From: Sclerurus mexicanus
Lineage: Eukaryota > Chordata > Aves > Passeriformes > Furnariidae
Assembly (NCBI GenBank): GCA_013396755.1
Contig: VWZF01005468.1
Location: forward strand, 714,576-778,575
Length of the DNA: 64,000 nucleotides
Direction of reading: 5' to 3'
Below the pieces are notes generated by a model. It ran no database searches and was not told where the DNA came from. It was given only the letters and a program-made list of their open reading frames with translations. This document shows, one piece after another, positions 35,601 to 50,600 of the stretch (position 1 is its first letter; each line of letters opens with the position of its first letter). A program made the translations under genes and the position numbers.

Positions 35601-38600
35601 TGAGGATATGTTACCTCTTTAATTTCTCTGAGGCCATTTCCTGTCCTTGCAATGTGCTCAGACTGGCTCAGGACTTCCCCTTGCCTCCAGGAGAGCTGAA
35701 CAAGTCAGCCAGAAAGTCCCACCTTTTTAATGCTGAGAAAGTGAGTTAGTGTTGAGCTAACTTAGTTTAGTGCTGGTGCCCCCAGTGCATTACCAGATCA
35801 CCGACTCCATGGTTTGGAGACAAAGAAATGGTTCTGTGAGAAGAGGTTGTCAAGGACCAGAACCAAACTCAAGCTGTCGTGAAGGTTTTCACCGTAAGTG
35901 ATGTTTGGTAACCCGTGCCAGGAGCTCAGCCCGCCCCACCTGCCATATATCATGTTGTCCTTCTGCACCGAGCAGCCAGTGAGAACCAGGGGCTGTCCAG
36001 AACAGCCTCTGCCATTGCAATTCCACCATGGTACATTTGGGAAAATTCAGGGGAATTGGAGCAGTGGCTGTATCCAAAGGTGCAATTGCTGAAGTGGCTG
36101 ACTCTCCTGTAACCCAGCAGGGGTACCACAACCATTTCTTGTGGAGTCCTTGGTCCAGGAGACATCGGGCCTACATACCTAGACCTGCTGTTCAATTTTC
36201 GGCAGGTATGGAAGTTCTTTGCTGTGGTTGAATAAAACAGGAGTTAAAAAAGTTAAACTGTGTATAGGCATCTGCACTCACTGGGTTACTACACTGGGGC
36301 TGTTTTGCCCCAAAATTTCTTAAGATGGAAATGTGAAGTAACAGTAGAACAACTATCAACCTGGGAACTAGGTGGAGTATCTTAGAGGCTATTTTTCAAA
36401 GACACTGCCTTTCCTTCATGGGTTTTCTTGGACTTTCCTTTGAACCCTGGGGGGCTGTTACTCTCAGAAGCTGAGAATGCCAGCTCACAGGATCAATTCC
36501 TGCATCGTGAAGTACAGAACAACTTGGAAGGGAATTGTAAAAGTACCTAGTCTCAAATTCATTTTGTAGATTTGCTGGCATGCTTCTGGACATGTCCACG
36601 TCCTGATAATTGTTATTTCTGTTACTTGCTGTCATGAAGGAGAAGCAACACGTAAGTGAAGACCTGGAAAGCTACCACCCTAATTTTAGGGACCCAGGGC
36701 ACTGTCAGAAATAGAAATGCTTTGTTTCTGATAATTCAGCTCATGTGTTTTGCAGCTTTAAAGCTCTTATTTCTGAGCTGTATTCTTGGAGTTAGACTGT
36801 TATGTATGATGGCTATAAATAGAATTATTTCAGAATATAACATACACAGAAGTGGTGATAAAATCCATAAACAGCATCTCTTGTTTTCCTCAAAGGTTTG
36901 AAGCTGAATGCAAACAGATCGTAAGGTATGTTTTCCATTCAGCAGAAAATACGTGGCTGAGGAGGTTGTTTTGACAGCTTGTATCCAGATTTTTTTCATT
37001 GGCTAGGAAAAGACTTTTGTGATTAGATTACCAGCTTTGAATCATCTTACTGTCTCTCAGAAGCAGATGGGCATTAGGCATAGATTTGAAATTTTCATCT
37101 GTTATTAAAATCTGAATTCAAGGCTCCTGGTTTTGATAACTCTTAATATTGAGTGAAAGTTTTATGATTGTGGCAAACAAAAAAATCCCTCACCTTTGGC
37201 TGATGTGATGACAGCTTAGTGTCTGAGCTGCAGGGGATAAAGACCAGCTGAAAGACATCTTCAAGAAACCATGGTCATTTATCAAATTTTAATCACCTTC
37301 TGGAGACTAATTACTTTCTTAAGACACAAAAATAATAGTGATGGCTAAATATCTCATAATAGAGATAACCACAATATTTTTCTTGCCCTTTGGGGAAGAG
37401 ACCAGTTTTTAACCTTTCCCAGCTATAACTAGGGAATGGTGCAGACTGAGTTTTTGGTTAATATCTTCATCAGAGTTCGCAAATGTTCTCAGTCTATAGC
37501 TTTGAAAAGGTTAATAGTCTTGGAATGCTAGAGCCAGCCAGAACATTTCTTTTTTTCTTCCCGAGGAAGTTTTCTCCAGCACAGGATCCTTTAACCTTGT
37601 TATAAAACGTAGCAGAGCTGCCATTACACAATCCTCGTTTTCACTGAGACAAGGCATTTCTGTGTGTGCTCGCATCTCTTCTCAGCAGACGTGTGACTGG
37701 AGCTTCTTCCCAGGAAGCGGTGAGGTTTGGCATGTCAAACACAACCAGTTTTATGGGGTGACTGTCTGTCTCTCCTTGGTGGAACATCTTTCCTCCTGCT
37801 TGGATTTACAGCCTAAAACTGTGGCTGCATTTCTTCTTTTTGCCATGGCAGGTCATTGTGATTCTTTGTGAGCTTGGGATCTGGAGCCAGGCCCTTGCAG
37901 GCTGCTCTGCTCTGGCTTCAGTGGAGCTGTGGCTGGTGTTGGCAAGTTACTAGCATGCACAGCCAAGCTCTTGAGTCTTGGGTTGATGGAAACCACAGTG
38001 ATGTGGGATGCAGTAACTTAATACCTGGCCTTAGGTCCTCAGGGGAGCACAGGGAAGACTGTTGCTGTGACTTAGCACAGGCAGACATTACATGTGGTTA
38101 GCTCAGCTAGAGATAACCTAAAGCTTCACACTGAATGGCAAGAATGGTCATATCCACAGGCTTTTTTTGCTTGGATACCCTGAGAAAAATGAGATGGGAA
38201 CTGTCATAGGGGAACAACTGAGGAGTGTAGCCTTCCATTCCTGTTGATTTCTGTGGTGTGGTGGTAACTCCCAGTCATGAGTCGCCCCTGAAGAGCTCCT
38301 CTCCAGGTACAGGAACTGCACCAGGTGCTGGTGAATGTGCACTTTGTGAATGATTATCAGAGTGTTTTTAAGTGGTGTTACATGTAACTTATATCCTACA
38401 ATGACATTTATAGCTATATCCCACATCATCTTCAATTAGATTTCCTGAAGGAAAGGATTGAGAGAGTTGGTGACCCTGCTAGGGAGAATGTCTCACCCAT
38501 CTTGTATTTTCAGTAATGTTCAGCACAGTTTATTTAGAAGTTGGAACATTCCCTTCACAGCCTTTCAGGATGTAAGTGCCATCTTGTAGGCTGTCTCTGA

Positions 38601-41600
38601 AGGTGAAAACTGGTCTATTAGCAGACAGTAGCAGTGAGCTGCCTCAGGCCACCCTTCACAGCCATCAGTGGCAGAAGAAACTGTGGTCATTGTTCTTGGT
38701 AAGATTGGTGTAGAAGTTCTCACGTGGAGTCTCTGCTGTAGTAGAATTGAGACTACCCACAGCTCTCTCCTCCTCATTTGAAAGGGGCAGTAGTACTTTC
38801 CTGTCTTACAGATGGACATATAGTGAGTATAAAATCTTTTAATTAATGGAAAGAAGAGCTCATAGACTGTAAATTAGTATTAAAATGTAATTCTACTTTC
38901 AACCGGTTTACCACAGTGATGTTTCTTACAGCTCTGTGCGTTGCTTTTTCTTTTTCATAATTAAGCTTTATTTTAAAAACAATACCCAACTTGTTTCCCT
39001 TCGCAATATGTTCAGCAGAGTTGTACTTGGCTTCTGCCATTTGGACACTATTTAATTTGCATTTCCCAGGAGAATTGAATTAGGTTTTATTAGTAAATTG
39101 GGCCTATAACCTTGTAGGCAGGTTTTATTAGTTTATCACACATCAGTATTAGCAAATTGTAAATCCCACTGAAACGAATTTGAAAAGGCCTTAAAGAAAA
39201 GCTCAGAACCAGTGAAGTTCCTGGACACAAATAAGGGAGTTTATTTTGATTGTTTTGTCTTTTTTTTTTTAATCCCACAAAAATACTGTGACAACAGAGT
39301 CACCTTCTATCATACTCTGTTGTCCTAACTGCTTAATTGTATAGAAGTTAAACTGAAGGTGGTTAGGAGAGTTTTGCTAAATGTATAGTGGCTTGAGATT
39401 AGGCACCCTTCTCATTTGGACAGTACAGCCTGGGCAAACAGGGAAGTTTCTTTTTGTTCCCCAGTGCCTGTACCAGTGGTACATACGCTGGAACTGAGAT
39501 CTTGCAACTGAAAAATAGTAATGAGGAAGCAGGAAATGCTGCCTTTTGGAGCGTTTTGGTCACAGCCTGGACAAGCTGATTCAAAGACTTCACCTGATGG
39601 CTTCAAGTCCTGCCTGGATCATGGCTTAAGTCAAAATTGACTGTGTAGTTGTTCTCCTTCAGTTCTTAAATGTGAGAGATGTGCCTCCAGAGCAGGAGTC
39701 CTTCTTCAGTAAGAGCTTTTGAATGGGAGCTTGAATTTCTTTGTGTCTTACAATAATTTTTCTTTGTCCTTTTCCTGGGTTTTTTTGGGGTAGTGGTCAT
39801 ATTCCTGCTAGCCTCCACCTGATTAGTTTTTTCATACTGTCTTCTCAAAGCCTTGTCTGTAGAAAAACTGCAACTTGATCATGCCATAATCCAGCGCAGG
39901 TGTCACTAATGTTTATCTGACCACATTATGCTGTTATGATGTGGACAGTTATTGTAGCATTTTTGAAGACCAGGGGTCTCATTATTGCAAAGGGTGAAGA
40001 CTTTTCTCTGTGTCCCATATTCATCAATGAGATTTTTCCAGAGTTTGGAGTTCTGTGCATGCTGCACCAGTGAAGGATTAGGGCCCAGCACTGCCTGTAA
40101 TTGGGGAATATCCATGTAAGAAATATATTACTCATATCTAATGTTCAGTATACAGCAAGTTTTTATTGTGCTTGGGTGCTTAATTGTTGTCACTTACTGG
40201 CAGGAGAAGTTCCCAAGGAGCTCTCTGTGTATGCCCCCCACAGTGCAACACCCAGTCCTTGCCCCAAAGAGCTGAGTGAAGGTGGGCAGGGGAGCAGAGG
40301 GGGAGGAGAAGGGGGGTGGCCCATCTGCAGTCAGGTGCCAGGGCAGGGCTGTGCCTCCCCAGTGCTCCCACAGTGCCGCGGTGACTGGACCACACCACCT
40401 CGCCAAGGTGTGTGGTCTGTACTTGCGAAGGATCGTGTTGCGCTTGTTTCATTTACTGTAAGAGCAGTTTAATTGCTCCCAACAATTGCACCAGTATGCT
40501 GAGAGATGAAATAGCTTGCTGGGGAATATTTTAAAGGTGCAGTTTTTTCAGCAAGCTGCAGATGCCATTTGGGAAGAGAGTTAGTATTGAGGTTTTAATG
40601 CACTTCAGTTCCTTTGGAATACAGGATACTTGGCCCTCTTTCACTTGCAGCCACTTTTACAATTTTTAGTTGCTTTTTATTTTACTATATTCCACCTGCA
40701 GTTAGCCTCATTTAACCATCATGGTTTAGGTGACTATTAAGAATTTTAAAAGAATACCAAAATACTGTGGCAGTTAGCTCAAGTCCATTGGAATGTCTTA
40801 CCAAAAAATCCCCCAAACCTGGCTCTTCTGAAATGTAACATTAATTAATTCCCACGTTCTGTCTGCTGCTCTTAGTCCCTCCAGATGTGCTACTAGGAAT
40901 AGACTGGCTCCCTGGTTACAAGCCATCTGGGCTCTGTAAACTGATTTGCACTTATATTAAACAATAAGTGAACAGAATGCGGAAGAGTTATTAAAGCAAA
41001 TGTACATTGCATATAAATCTCAAAGTAAAATATTAAAATGTAGTAAAGGAGAATGGAATGTGCAAATGAAGACCTGCTTGTTTTTAATGAGTTTAGCTGT
41101 GACCTTCTCGATTTCAACCGAAAGAAAAGAATTTTATTTTTCTCTTTAAAAATTAAAAAAAAAGAAAAAAAGAAAAAGAAACTATAAAACTGCTTACAGA
41201 AGTATCTGAGACAAAAACAAGGAAATATAATGTTCTAAACTTGACTGGTCCAAACCACTCAAGCTGCTGTGACAGCTCATAAAACTGAGAGTAGTTTTTA
41301 ACTGGACTCTGTTTTACATTGCCAGAGTGAATTTTCCTTGCAGGAAGTAGCCAGAAGGTTTATTTAGTTTCCAGACTGCTGCTTTGATCTTTCCATTCTG
41401 TCACTTCTCAGGTTACATAGCCCTTTTTCACTGCAGTAAATCTGCAACAGTTAATGAGAATAAAATTTCCTCCTTCTCACTGATCGCATGCTGTTAAATG
41501 CCAAACCACAGCCAGCAGCATATTTGCAGAATTCGGCTGCACTGTACAAAAACAGCACAATCAGTTTAATCTTGTTGGTTTTGTAATTCATTTTATTGAG

Positions 41601-44600
41601 CTTTCCTTTTTCAAGTGACCTATTTTATCAAGACAAGTGGTTGCAAGGGCAGATCTGGAAGAAAGATTTAAAACTGTAATAAAGTGAAGGGTGTTTTGTG
41701 TGCTGGGTATAAGCATGGTCACAGGATTCAAAATTAAACCTACAATGAGGAGTTTTAAAATGTTCCATATATCAGTGGGATATTTCTTGTGGTTGTTATC
41801 TGAATTGAACATGTGCTGTGAACAAGTCTCTAGCATAAAAATTAATATATCAAATTAATTTCTTTGCCAAATACTTAAAATTGTTTTGATTCTAAAATCT
41901 TACGCTGATTCTGTGTTTTATCAGCTTCAGCCATCTAACTCCAATGACTGAACCACTCTCTGCCCTCTGGAAAACAAGATGATGTGTTTTTAACCATGAG
42001 ATTTAAAAAATAATAAGTTTACAGAGTTTATTTGCCTTATGGGTTTTGAGTTTGTAAGTTTTGTTGTTTTGTTGGAGTGTTTTGGTTTGTTTTTTTTAAG
42101 ACTCCCTTGCCGACCTTATGGCCTTGAAACATATCATTCATTCATTTAATGAAAGTTGATTTTTTTATAATAATGCAATGCCAGTGTATAGATCTCACAA
42201 GAGAATGTTGCTTGTCTGTGTTTGTATCTGCCATGTTTATCCAGTGTTACACCTAAGAAAAAAAAATAACAAAACAACCCAAAAAACAGTAAGAGACAGA
42301 CATTTACTCCCTTCTTGGTTTATATTAAAGTCATTGCTGATTTGGGGTCAATTTTGTGACAAAATTCCGCTAGGGCCTTGTGTTGATAAATAGAAGTGGT
42401 TGAAATCTGGACAATCATCTGTGGTGGTAAAAAATATTTAAAGTTTATTCATCAGCAATAATGCTCTGACTGCATTTGCTGTGTGCGCTCGAGTGAGCAC
42501 TGCAAATCCCCCAGCAATGTTAACTCTCAGAGAAGGCTTTGAAAGCTTTTATTGGCTGCAGCTGGAAGTCAGAGCAGAACAGATTTCTTGACTCTGTCTC
42601 CCTCCCTCCAGCATCTGGATTATCATCCCCACTGAGTTGCCCAGTTTCTGGTGCTGAGCCCCACAGGCAGCACGACTGTCGCTGTGGCTTCTCTGGGCAT
42701 TTGTGCACAGGAGGGAACTTTAGTCCCCGTTTGTGTTGAAACAGAGCTGAGTGGCAGTGCTTGGACTTGAGGAGTTTGTATACGTATTTAAAGGTTAATT
42801 TTCCAGCTAAGAGCCCTTCAATGCAGGGCACCAAAAAGTTGCATTCCTGCTTCAACTGTTTGTCTCAGGGTACATTTTCACAGTGACCTGCTCTGTAAAT
42901 CTAGCACAGGAACCAAGAAAACACTTCCCATCTGGAAATGGGAAGGCCAGTGAAAGACATCGAGATCCTGAGCAGATCTTGCCAGTGACACCAGTCATCT
43001 CTAGGAAATTGCCCCTTCAGGATCTTATTCTGCTCAGGCTGTTGCCTGAAGCTTCTGTCCCCAGCCTAACACTAAGCTTGCTGGAGATTATTAAAAGAGG
43101 CTTGAAACCTTCCCAAGCCAGACCTATTACTAGTTTAGATTAAAGCAATGTACTCTTCAATTTATGGAGTTGACAGATATACTTTGGACTATGCAAGGAG
43201 AGAGGGGGAGGAAGGGACATCTTGCTTTTTATTGCCTGCTCCTCAGGGCTTTTTTATTTGTTTTAGTTCTTAATTAATTTTTAAGAAATGGATGTATCTA
43301 ATCAGTGGGCTTGGCCAGTTGTTGAGCCAAGAGCACAGGAGATGTTTCTGTCAGGCTTACGATGGAAAGCCAGAGCCCTCGGTTTCTGTTCCAGCTCTGA
43401 CTGTGCACTTGACCTTTTAACAAATCCTGTGGAGAATGGCTGAGAAACTCCCTGCCCTTGTGGCAGGGCTGTGAGCCTGACTGAAGGAATGCTGTGGGAG
43501 CTATCTCGATGCCCTGCAAAGAAACAGGATGGCTGTATGAAATAACTGGAGTCTTTGAGCTGCTGTTTGGCCCCCTGGCTTTATTGTGGATTAGTTGCTT
43601 TTCTAACAGAGCAGAAATACTCTTTCTCCTAAGGGGTTTTACAGAATAAGGAAAAGTCTTTTCTGTCTATGTCAGTCTAATTTGAGTTTTCTTGTTAACT
43701 GCAGTTTGTCATTTGGCTGTCTTTAATGTCTGGGGTGTTTTCTCTTCCAATACTCCAGTGGGAAACTGAGGTCATGGAGAAAAAGAGCAACTTGTCCAGG
43801 ATCACACAGCAGGTAACAGCCAGAGCAAGAACCAGAGCCCATGTCCCAGGGGTGTGTTCACAGAGCGGGGACGGCAAGGGCTGCAGCTCCCAAGCTCACA
43901 TGGAATTTGGCTGAGCAAGGTCATTTGGTTTTGGTTTGGTGCCTTCTTACTGTTCAGTTGGGAAATATTTATTTTTTTTTTTTAATGCTGCCTCCCCCCC
44001 AGTGGATTTTGGCATGGTTGTTGCTTGGTGCATAGCTGGAGCCTGACACAGAAGACACAGTGCTCATTTGTCCACCATTGTCAGCTTTCCATTTGTTTAT
44101 AATTAAATGGGAAAAACAGCAGTATTGTGCTGAGATACAACTGGGCACCAAGTCCAGAAGCAATTGGAAACTTTAAGTCATTAAGTGCACTGAAGAAAGC
44201 TGGATCACATGGAAGGAGAGACATGATCAAAGCTGTATCATGATGTGTAAGGGAGCTAAAGTGTTGCACAGGTTAATTTGGACACTTTCTGTCTTGTGAA
44301 CAAATACAGTATTACTGTTTCGAGGAACATTAGTATTCAATGCTAATGCAGAGATGGACTTGGTACTTGCAGTGTGCACAGTCACTGTCCCAGCCACGAA
44401 ACTCCCCTCCTCCTTGAGGGATAGAAAGCGTGGAAAAAAGGCTTCACAGATATGGGAGAAAAAGTTGGGGCCATGAGAGACAGAATTTAAGAGACTTGTG
44501 GTTTATAGTTTAACGTCATTACCAGCAGTGGGAGAATCTACAGTTACGGGACATTATATAAAGAAACATTGTTTTTTTTCCTTAGGCTTCCTCAGTTGTA

Positions 44601-47600
44601 TGCCTTCATAACCCATGGTTTGTGCTCTTACTCTGAAGGACAGAAAATTTATGGTCAGTGAAGGAAAACCAGAGGTAGCTGGCACATACAAGTAAGTAGG
44701 ATCATCTTCTCAGTTGCTAGACTCTTAGCAAGGGAAAAAGCTATGGGCCTTGTGCCCCTCTCTGATTCCCTCTGCCCTTTCATGATGGATGTTAGCAGAA
44801 TGGGGTCCCAGCCAGTGCTTAGCTGACAGGGAATATCGGAAGAAAGGCCAGGGTCCATGGGCTTCACAGGCTCTGGGTCTTGGCTCAAGTGTGCTGGTAC
44901 CTGCAAAGGATGAACTAAGTGTTTCTTACCTGAAGATAACATTAGGAGCTGGAGGGTCTCTGTGTGTTCTGTGGAATTCAAAACCACTTCGGGCACACTG
45001 TGCCTGAATCCTCACTGTCCCATGGGCCAAGGCCTGTCTGCCCGGCCTTTCTGTACACCCTGGTCTCTGTGCAGAGGAAATCTGTGGATGGAGGGAGGGA
45101 GCTGTAGCATTCACTAACCAGCTAATTGGGCTGGCAGGACTCTGTCATGTCCCATATGTGATTATACTGCTCTGCACACCCACTGAGATGAGAGAAAGAA
45201 CAAGGGTTTGCTGCTGGCAAACTCCTGTGTCTCTTGTTGACAAGTATTATAATCAATAAACTGCATCTCATTTGTACCGATTATAAGGCGATGTTTGTCT
45301 TGAGATTAGAGACTGGCATGTCACTCCTATGGCTCAGGCACCTCCTGAGGGAAAAATACAGCCTTCAGTATTCATCTGAATATGTCTTTTTGTCTGTTAC
45401 ACAGGGAGACTTGATAGAGCATTGTGGCATACAGGGGTTTGTGGCATGGGAGTTTATAAGGGAATACAGGATGGCAGCTGTACTGTATGGTACCAGTGGT
45501 GCTGTCACACCCGAGCAGATTCACAGATGGGAAGCTTTAGGACTTTGGGGGTGCACTGCATGAAGTTCTGAATACTGCCTGGGATGAGGTGAGCAATGGT
45601 TTGAGAGTAAAGACAGCGCTTTCTGGAAACAGTCATACCTGGTGTACAAAGGGAGAGGGTGCAGAGGAAACAGAGGGGTTGCTATGAACTGAATTTGTAT
45701 CAGGTTTCTGAAAGGTGCTCAGAATCAAACCCCACTCCCTGATACTCGAGAGGAGTTTTGGGAAGCTGTGGATGCGATCAGTGGCAGGAAGAAGAGATGT
45801 CATGTGTCTCAGCAGGGGCTGCCTGTTTACACCTGCACATAAACCCGCTCAGCAGCTCATTGGAGCACGGGGAGAACTTTGGGTGGGATTCCTTCATTAG
45901 GACTTGGTAGGGTTGCTAATGAGTTGAGAGCTGCAAGTGATGTTTGGCTTGCCTTAGCAAGGTCAGAGGATCTAGGGAATTATAAATGTACAGATCCTTT
46001 TTTTAATAGATCTTATTTTTAGTAAAATTATAAGACTTGTATCCTTGCTGAGTTAGTTGAGAGCCTCTTAGAGGGGAGTCTTTGTTGATGCAGAGTCAAA
46101 AGGGAGGATTGACAGGGTTTTATAAGAAGTTTAGGATGAAAAGAAACATAGCTGAAACCTTAGCTCTGGTGGAAGCACTGTATGTGTTTAGCTTGAAGTT
46201 CATTTTCAGTGGGCAGTGATTTCAGGGTGTTTTAATTTGGGGCAAAAGAACATGAAACTTTTGGCCCAAAAGTGCGAGCTCCTAAATTGGCATTTCACCC
46301 TTGAAGGCTTTTCCTGGGCCACCTTCACCTCCACAGGCAGTCACAGTACAATTGTACCCTGGCCATACTGGTTCATGCCTCTGACTGTGCAGGCCTCTTT
46401 CCCAAGCTGTGTTTTTTTGCTGGGATCACTCCAAGATCCATGGATCCTACTGGGATGTTTCAGTTGAACTTCAAGGGGTTACTTTTGACCAAGAATTTCC
46501 CAGTGATGCTGGACTTGCCTTTCTGAGGCCCTGCTTATGCTGAAGGAATTAGTACCTTGGAATTAGGATCCAGTTTTAGAGCACCCTGTCAGCACCAGCA
46601 CAAGCACCAGTGTGAACACCGGTGTGGACAGGCTCAGGTGTCTGTGGCTCCCGGGGAGCTCTGTGGTCACTCTGCACCTGGGTGCTAATTACCCAGTCAG
46701 ACTGTGCTCACGAGCCTCTCCTCCTGTACCCTGCACTGGGGAGCAGCACAGGTACCTGAAGGGGAACCCCAGCAGAGGATTCCTGCTGGAGCCTGCCAAG
46801 TCTTCCAGACGTTCCGCAAAGCCTCTCTAGGCCCTGGGGCTCTGGGGGCAGGAGGGAGTTGAGGAAAGGAAGTATTTTTTGGATACAGTGGGACACTGGC
46901 TGGCATTTCCTGCTGGGAGTGAGCGACACAATCATTCTCTATATCTTGAACTATGTCAGGGCACCTAGGATCCTACATGGGCATATTAATTTGGATGTTA
47001 TGAATCAGAGTATGCATCAATAAGCAGAGCTGTTAAGAAATCTCTCCTCACTCATGCACATCAGGAACATTTTCCTCTTCGGCATGTGTTCTTCAGTTCC
47101 CCAGCAGTACAAGCAAATTGGAAAGTTCAACTGTCATTTGGGGAAGGTCATAGATCACACTAGCAGCCTGAGTAATCCAAGAGGTTTTAAGTATCATAGC
47201 ATTTAGTTTAAAGTGAAATTTGCTCTGACAGGGGCTGGCAGACCAATAGGAAAAAGAAATATTTGTGCTTGGAGAAGTGCATGTGTAGAGACCTCGAGTA
47301 TAACTGATGGCTGGAAGTGATTTCAGTCTAAAAAAAACAAATCATTAAGAGAGTGCATAGGGGTAAAATACACAGTTCATATTTTAAAGGGTCTCAAAAT
47401 GAACCAGCAACTGAGGTTAGCAGTACATAGTAATTAGCTGGGCTGTTCACTGTTTAACTCCATGAGCCCCAGGCATGGGGGTGAGGTTTGCTCAGGAACA
47501 CAGTTGTGCTGTGCCAGCGTGGTTGCAGGCACAGAGCTCTGTGCGCATGCGCATGATTTTGGGACACAAAACTGCCTGAAATCGCTTGCAATGCCCTAAG

Positions 47601-50600
47601 CCATTTATCTGAGGAGTTTGTTATGGTGTTGTATGATCCATATCCATTCCACAACTGCAGGGTTGCACTCCTGCAACCCTCCTAGTTCAGTAGGGGGTGA
47701 GTACCAGGAGGAAAAATACTAATTCAGGGGTGAGTATTGTTGGCCCAGTGGTGTAATTACATACCCCTAACTTTTGGGGAAGACAGGCTGATGCTTGTTC
47801 TGCTCGGCACTGAGTTTCCCAGTAGATGCTGTATCATAAGGCCATATTTTTCCTAGGAGCAAGTTTTGAACTTGATTGCTGGTATAAATCTGAGCACACA
47901 TGGCACAAATCATGATCTCAGGCCAGTCGTTACCCAACAAGTGTTTACAGCCGCAGAACTACCATCTCTCCTGGCTCTCCCCTTCTGCTGTTCTTGGCAG
48001 AAGGGACAGGGATTCATCAGGACTTGGTTTTTAAACCCGTCTCCACCTCGGTGGGTTATGCCCTTGGCCTGGCAGCCTCCTGAGCGAGCCAGACTCCAGT
48101 CTTCAGGCATGTGTTGGCTCTTTGGTTGTCCTACCCCTCCGTTACCTCCTGGGCTCAGGAGCCTTCCCCTCGAGTACGGCAGGCTCTGTGCTGCAGGCTG
48201 CCAGGGCAAACAATCCACCAGGCAAAGCTGGTGTGCTTCAAGAGCACTAACATGTAAAAATGAAGCCAATTTTTTTCAAGCAAGGGCAAGCCTTCATTTA
48301 CTTAAGAGAAATATTTAGATAGGAGAGAGCAGTGATTTGATCAAGGTGTTTTAATGTGATTTTCTGTTCCTTTTTTTTTTTTCTTTAGCTGTCCAGAGCA
48401 GTTATCAGCTGATCCATCTCTTCCAGTTTTCTTCAGGACACTAACATATGTCTGAACCATTTGGAAATAACTGATACTCCTCAAACTTTAAACTCTAGGG
48501 ATCTTTACCTAATTACTTACATGTTTATAAAAAAAATATTAAAAAAATGATTTGCTGGGAATATGATTGAAACCATATTTTCCCTGCTCTTGTTATCAAT
48601 TTAAATACATTTAGAAGTTCTTTGAATAAGGATCACTGAGCTGGAAATGGCTGGATGAGCTCAGCCTGGAGGGATAGAGGCCCATTGCCACCGCGTGGTT
48701 CAGGATGTTATTACACCTCACCCCAAAAAGTCAGTGTTGTTTTACTTTGGGGTGTATAATGGAGAAACTAAAAGAAATCCAGACAGGTCTCTGACCTGTT
48801 GTGTTTTTGTTGTGTCCCTCTCTGCCACAGTAAACTCGAGGATGGCTCCTTCTGTCTCTCCTGTGAGCCAAGGTACAGCCCCTAAGTTTGACTTGCAGTC
48901 AGCAGCCTCAGGCACCCTCAGCCCCCTCACTCACATAAACATCGTTCCAGAATGAGCTTTCCAGTAGGTAGCAGAAATGCAAAAAGCCCCTATTCTACCA
49001 CACTAGTAATAAAAACAACTTAGCACAACATTGTTATAGTCACAAAAAAACAGCATTGAAAGATATTTTCTATTTCCAGAAAAGCATTTTCTATTAAAGT
49101 AGCTTTTCGTTATAAATCAACCATAGATGTTTTAAGGATCTTTGGAAGAAAACAATGGAATTCTTGAGTTTAAAAGCAGCCTTAAAGGGTCCTGCTTCTC
49201 TGCAGTGTTACATATGTAACTGGGAGCTTGGTAGAAACACAACAGAACCAGCCTCTGCACTTTCAAATCCCAGTACGCCTTCGTTAAGTATGTTATTAAC
49301 TCCTACCACTGACAGTATGGAGTAGAACTCCTAGAGAATTGTTGTTTTATAGTAGTTCTTCAACTGGTTTGTTTTCTGAGCTGCCAAACAAACTGCTCAG
49401 CTTCATGCTTGTCCTTATTGGCTTGTTTGGAAGAGCTTTGGGGCCTGTGGTGAGATACCTGCCCCCAAGGGCAGCCGGTGTGAGGTCTGTCTGTCAGTCC
49501 TTTGCATGCTGGAAATCACGAACAGGGAGGAGGAGGAACCGTTCTCTGGCTAAGGTGAGTGCAGGGCTTGGGGTCTCTGGAGATGAGAGCTGAACACAAA
49601 GTAACAGCATTTCTCTTAATCCCTTCTTTCAAAGCTTCAAGCCTCATAACGGGAAAGCTGTTGTTTGTCAGGTACAAAGGAGGCAGCTGGAGAAGGTGCC
49701 TCAGAGGTCACCAGCTCATTTCCTGATGAGCTTGAAAAGGAGTAATAGGACTTTGGAGTGGATACCGGAAGGAATGGGTGGCCAGAGGCAGGTGTGGAGC
49801 CAGAGGAATGCATTCACTCTCAGAGCTTTGCACCACTGCAGGATACCCCACGGCCACTGCTGCTCTCTGCTGCGCTGAAGGGCCTGAACAGCCTGTAAGG
49901 CCAGACCGGTGGCTCTGTGCAGGAGCTGGGGACAGGGGCATTGCCCGTTCAAGTACACACAGGCAGACACGAAAATGCAAAACACTTCCAGGATGTGGCA
50001 TTTCTCAAGATACTTTCAGGTAAACCAGAATGATTTTCTCTGCAGCTTGGCTGTTGGTTATGTTGCTTCCCTCTCGGAGGACAAATCTCAGCCTCAGACC
50101 TTCCACCTTCACCCGGTTATCAGAATATCCCATGAGGGAACTGGTTTGCTGAGAAACCAGGCACCAAGGATGCTCTTCTAGGACCTCACTGAGACACAGT
50201 CTAAGGAAAGTGCCTTTGTGAGGACAGAGTGATGGACATGGTCCCCCAGCACTGCAGCTGAGCCCTTTCAGTCCAACCAATTCAGCAGTGCCAGCTTCTT
50301 GCTGAGCCAGGGCCTGGGGCCCACCCATTGTACGTCTTCTGGAGGGGTCATTCTTTCCCAGCCTTGACTGTTGCATAACCCATGTTCCATATGGATAATT
50401 GGCAGTAATGAGGTTCAGCTTTTCCCCACTCCAAAGGCACTTTGGTTCTTTGTGTTTTGACAGTCTTCAGAGGGGAAGTTCAGCTCCTTTCAATGCATCT
50501 TTAGTCAGACAATAAATCAGGATCCTTTTCCATTTGTCCCTCTACTGAAGTGGAAGTTAAGTGACATAACTATGAATAGGCAGTAGTCCAGTGTCTTAGG

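Noticed and set aside
43560..43580. Second CTCF-like site GGCCCCCTGGCT in reverse
   Set aside because: It lacks the TGG after the core that strong sites need.
48630..48690. CR1-like piece with GAGCTCAGCCTGGAGGGATA
   Set aside because: Short resemblance with no neighbouring CR1 blocks.
48780..48955. Possible alternative exon after CTCTGCCACAG in the last KIFAP3 intron
   Set aside because: The acceptor is plausible, but the encoded residues match no known KAP3 sequence and no donor fits the phase.
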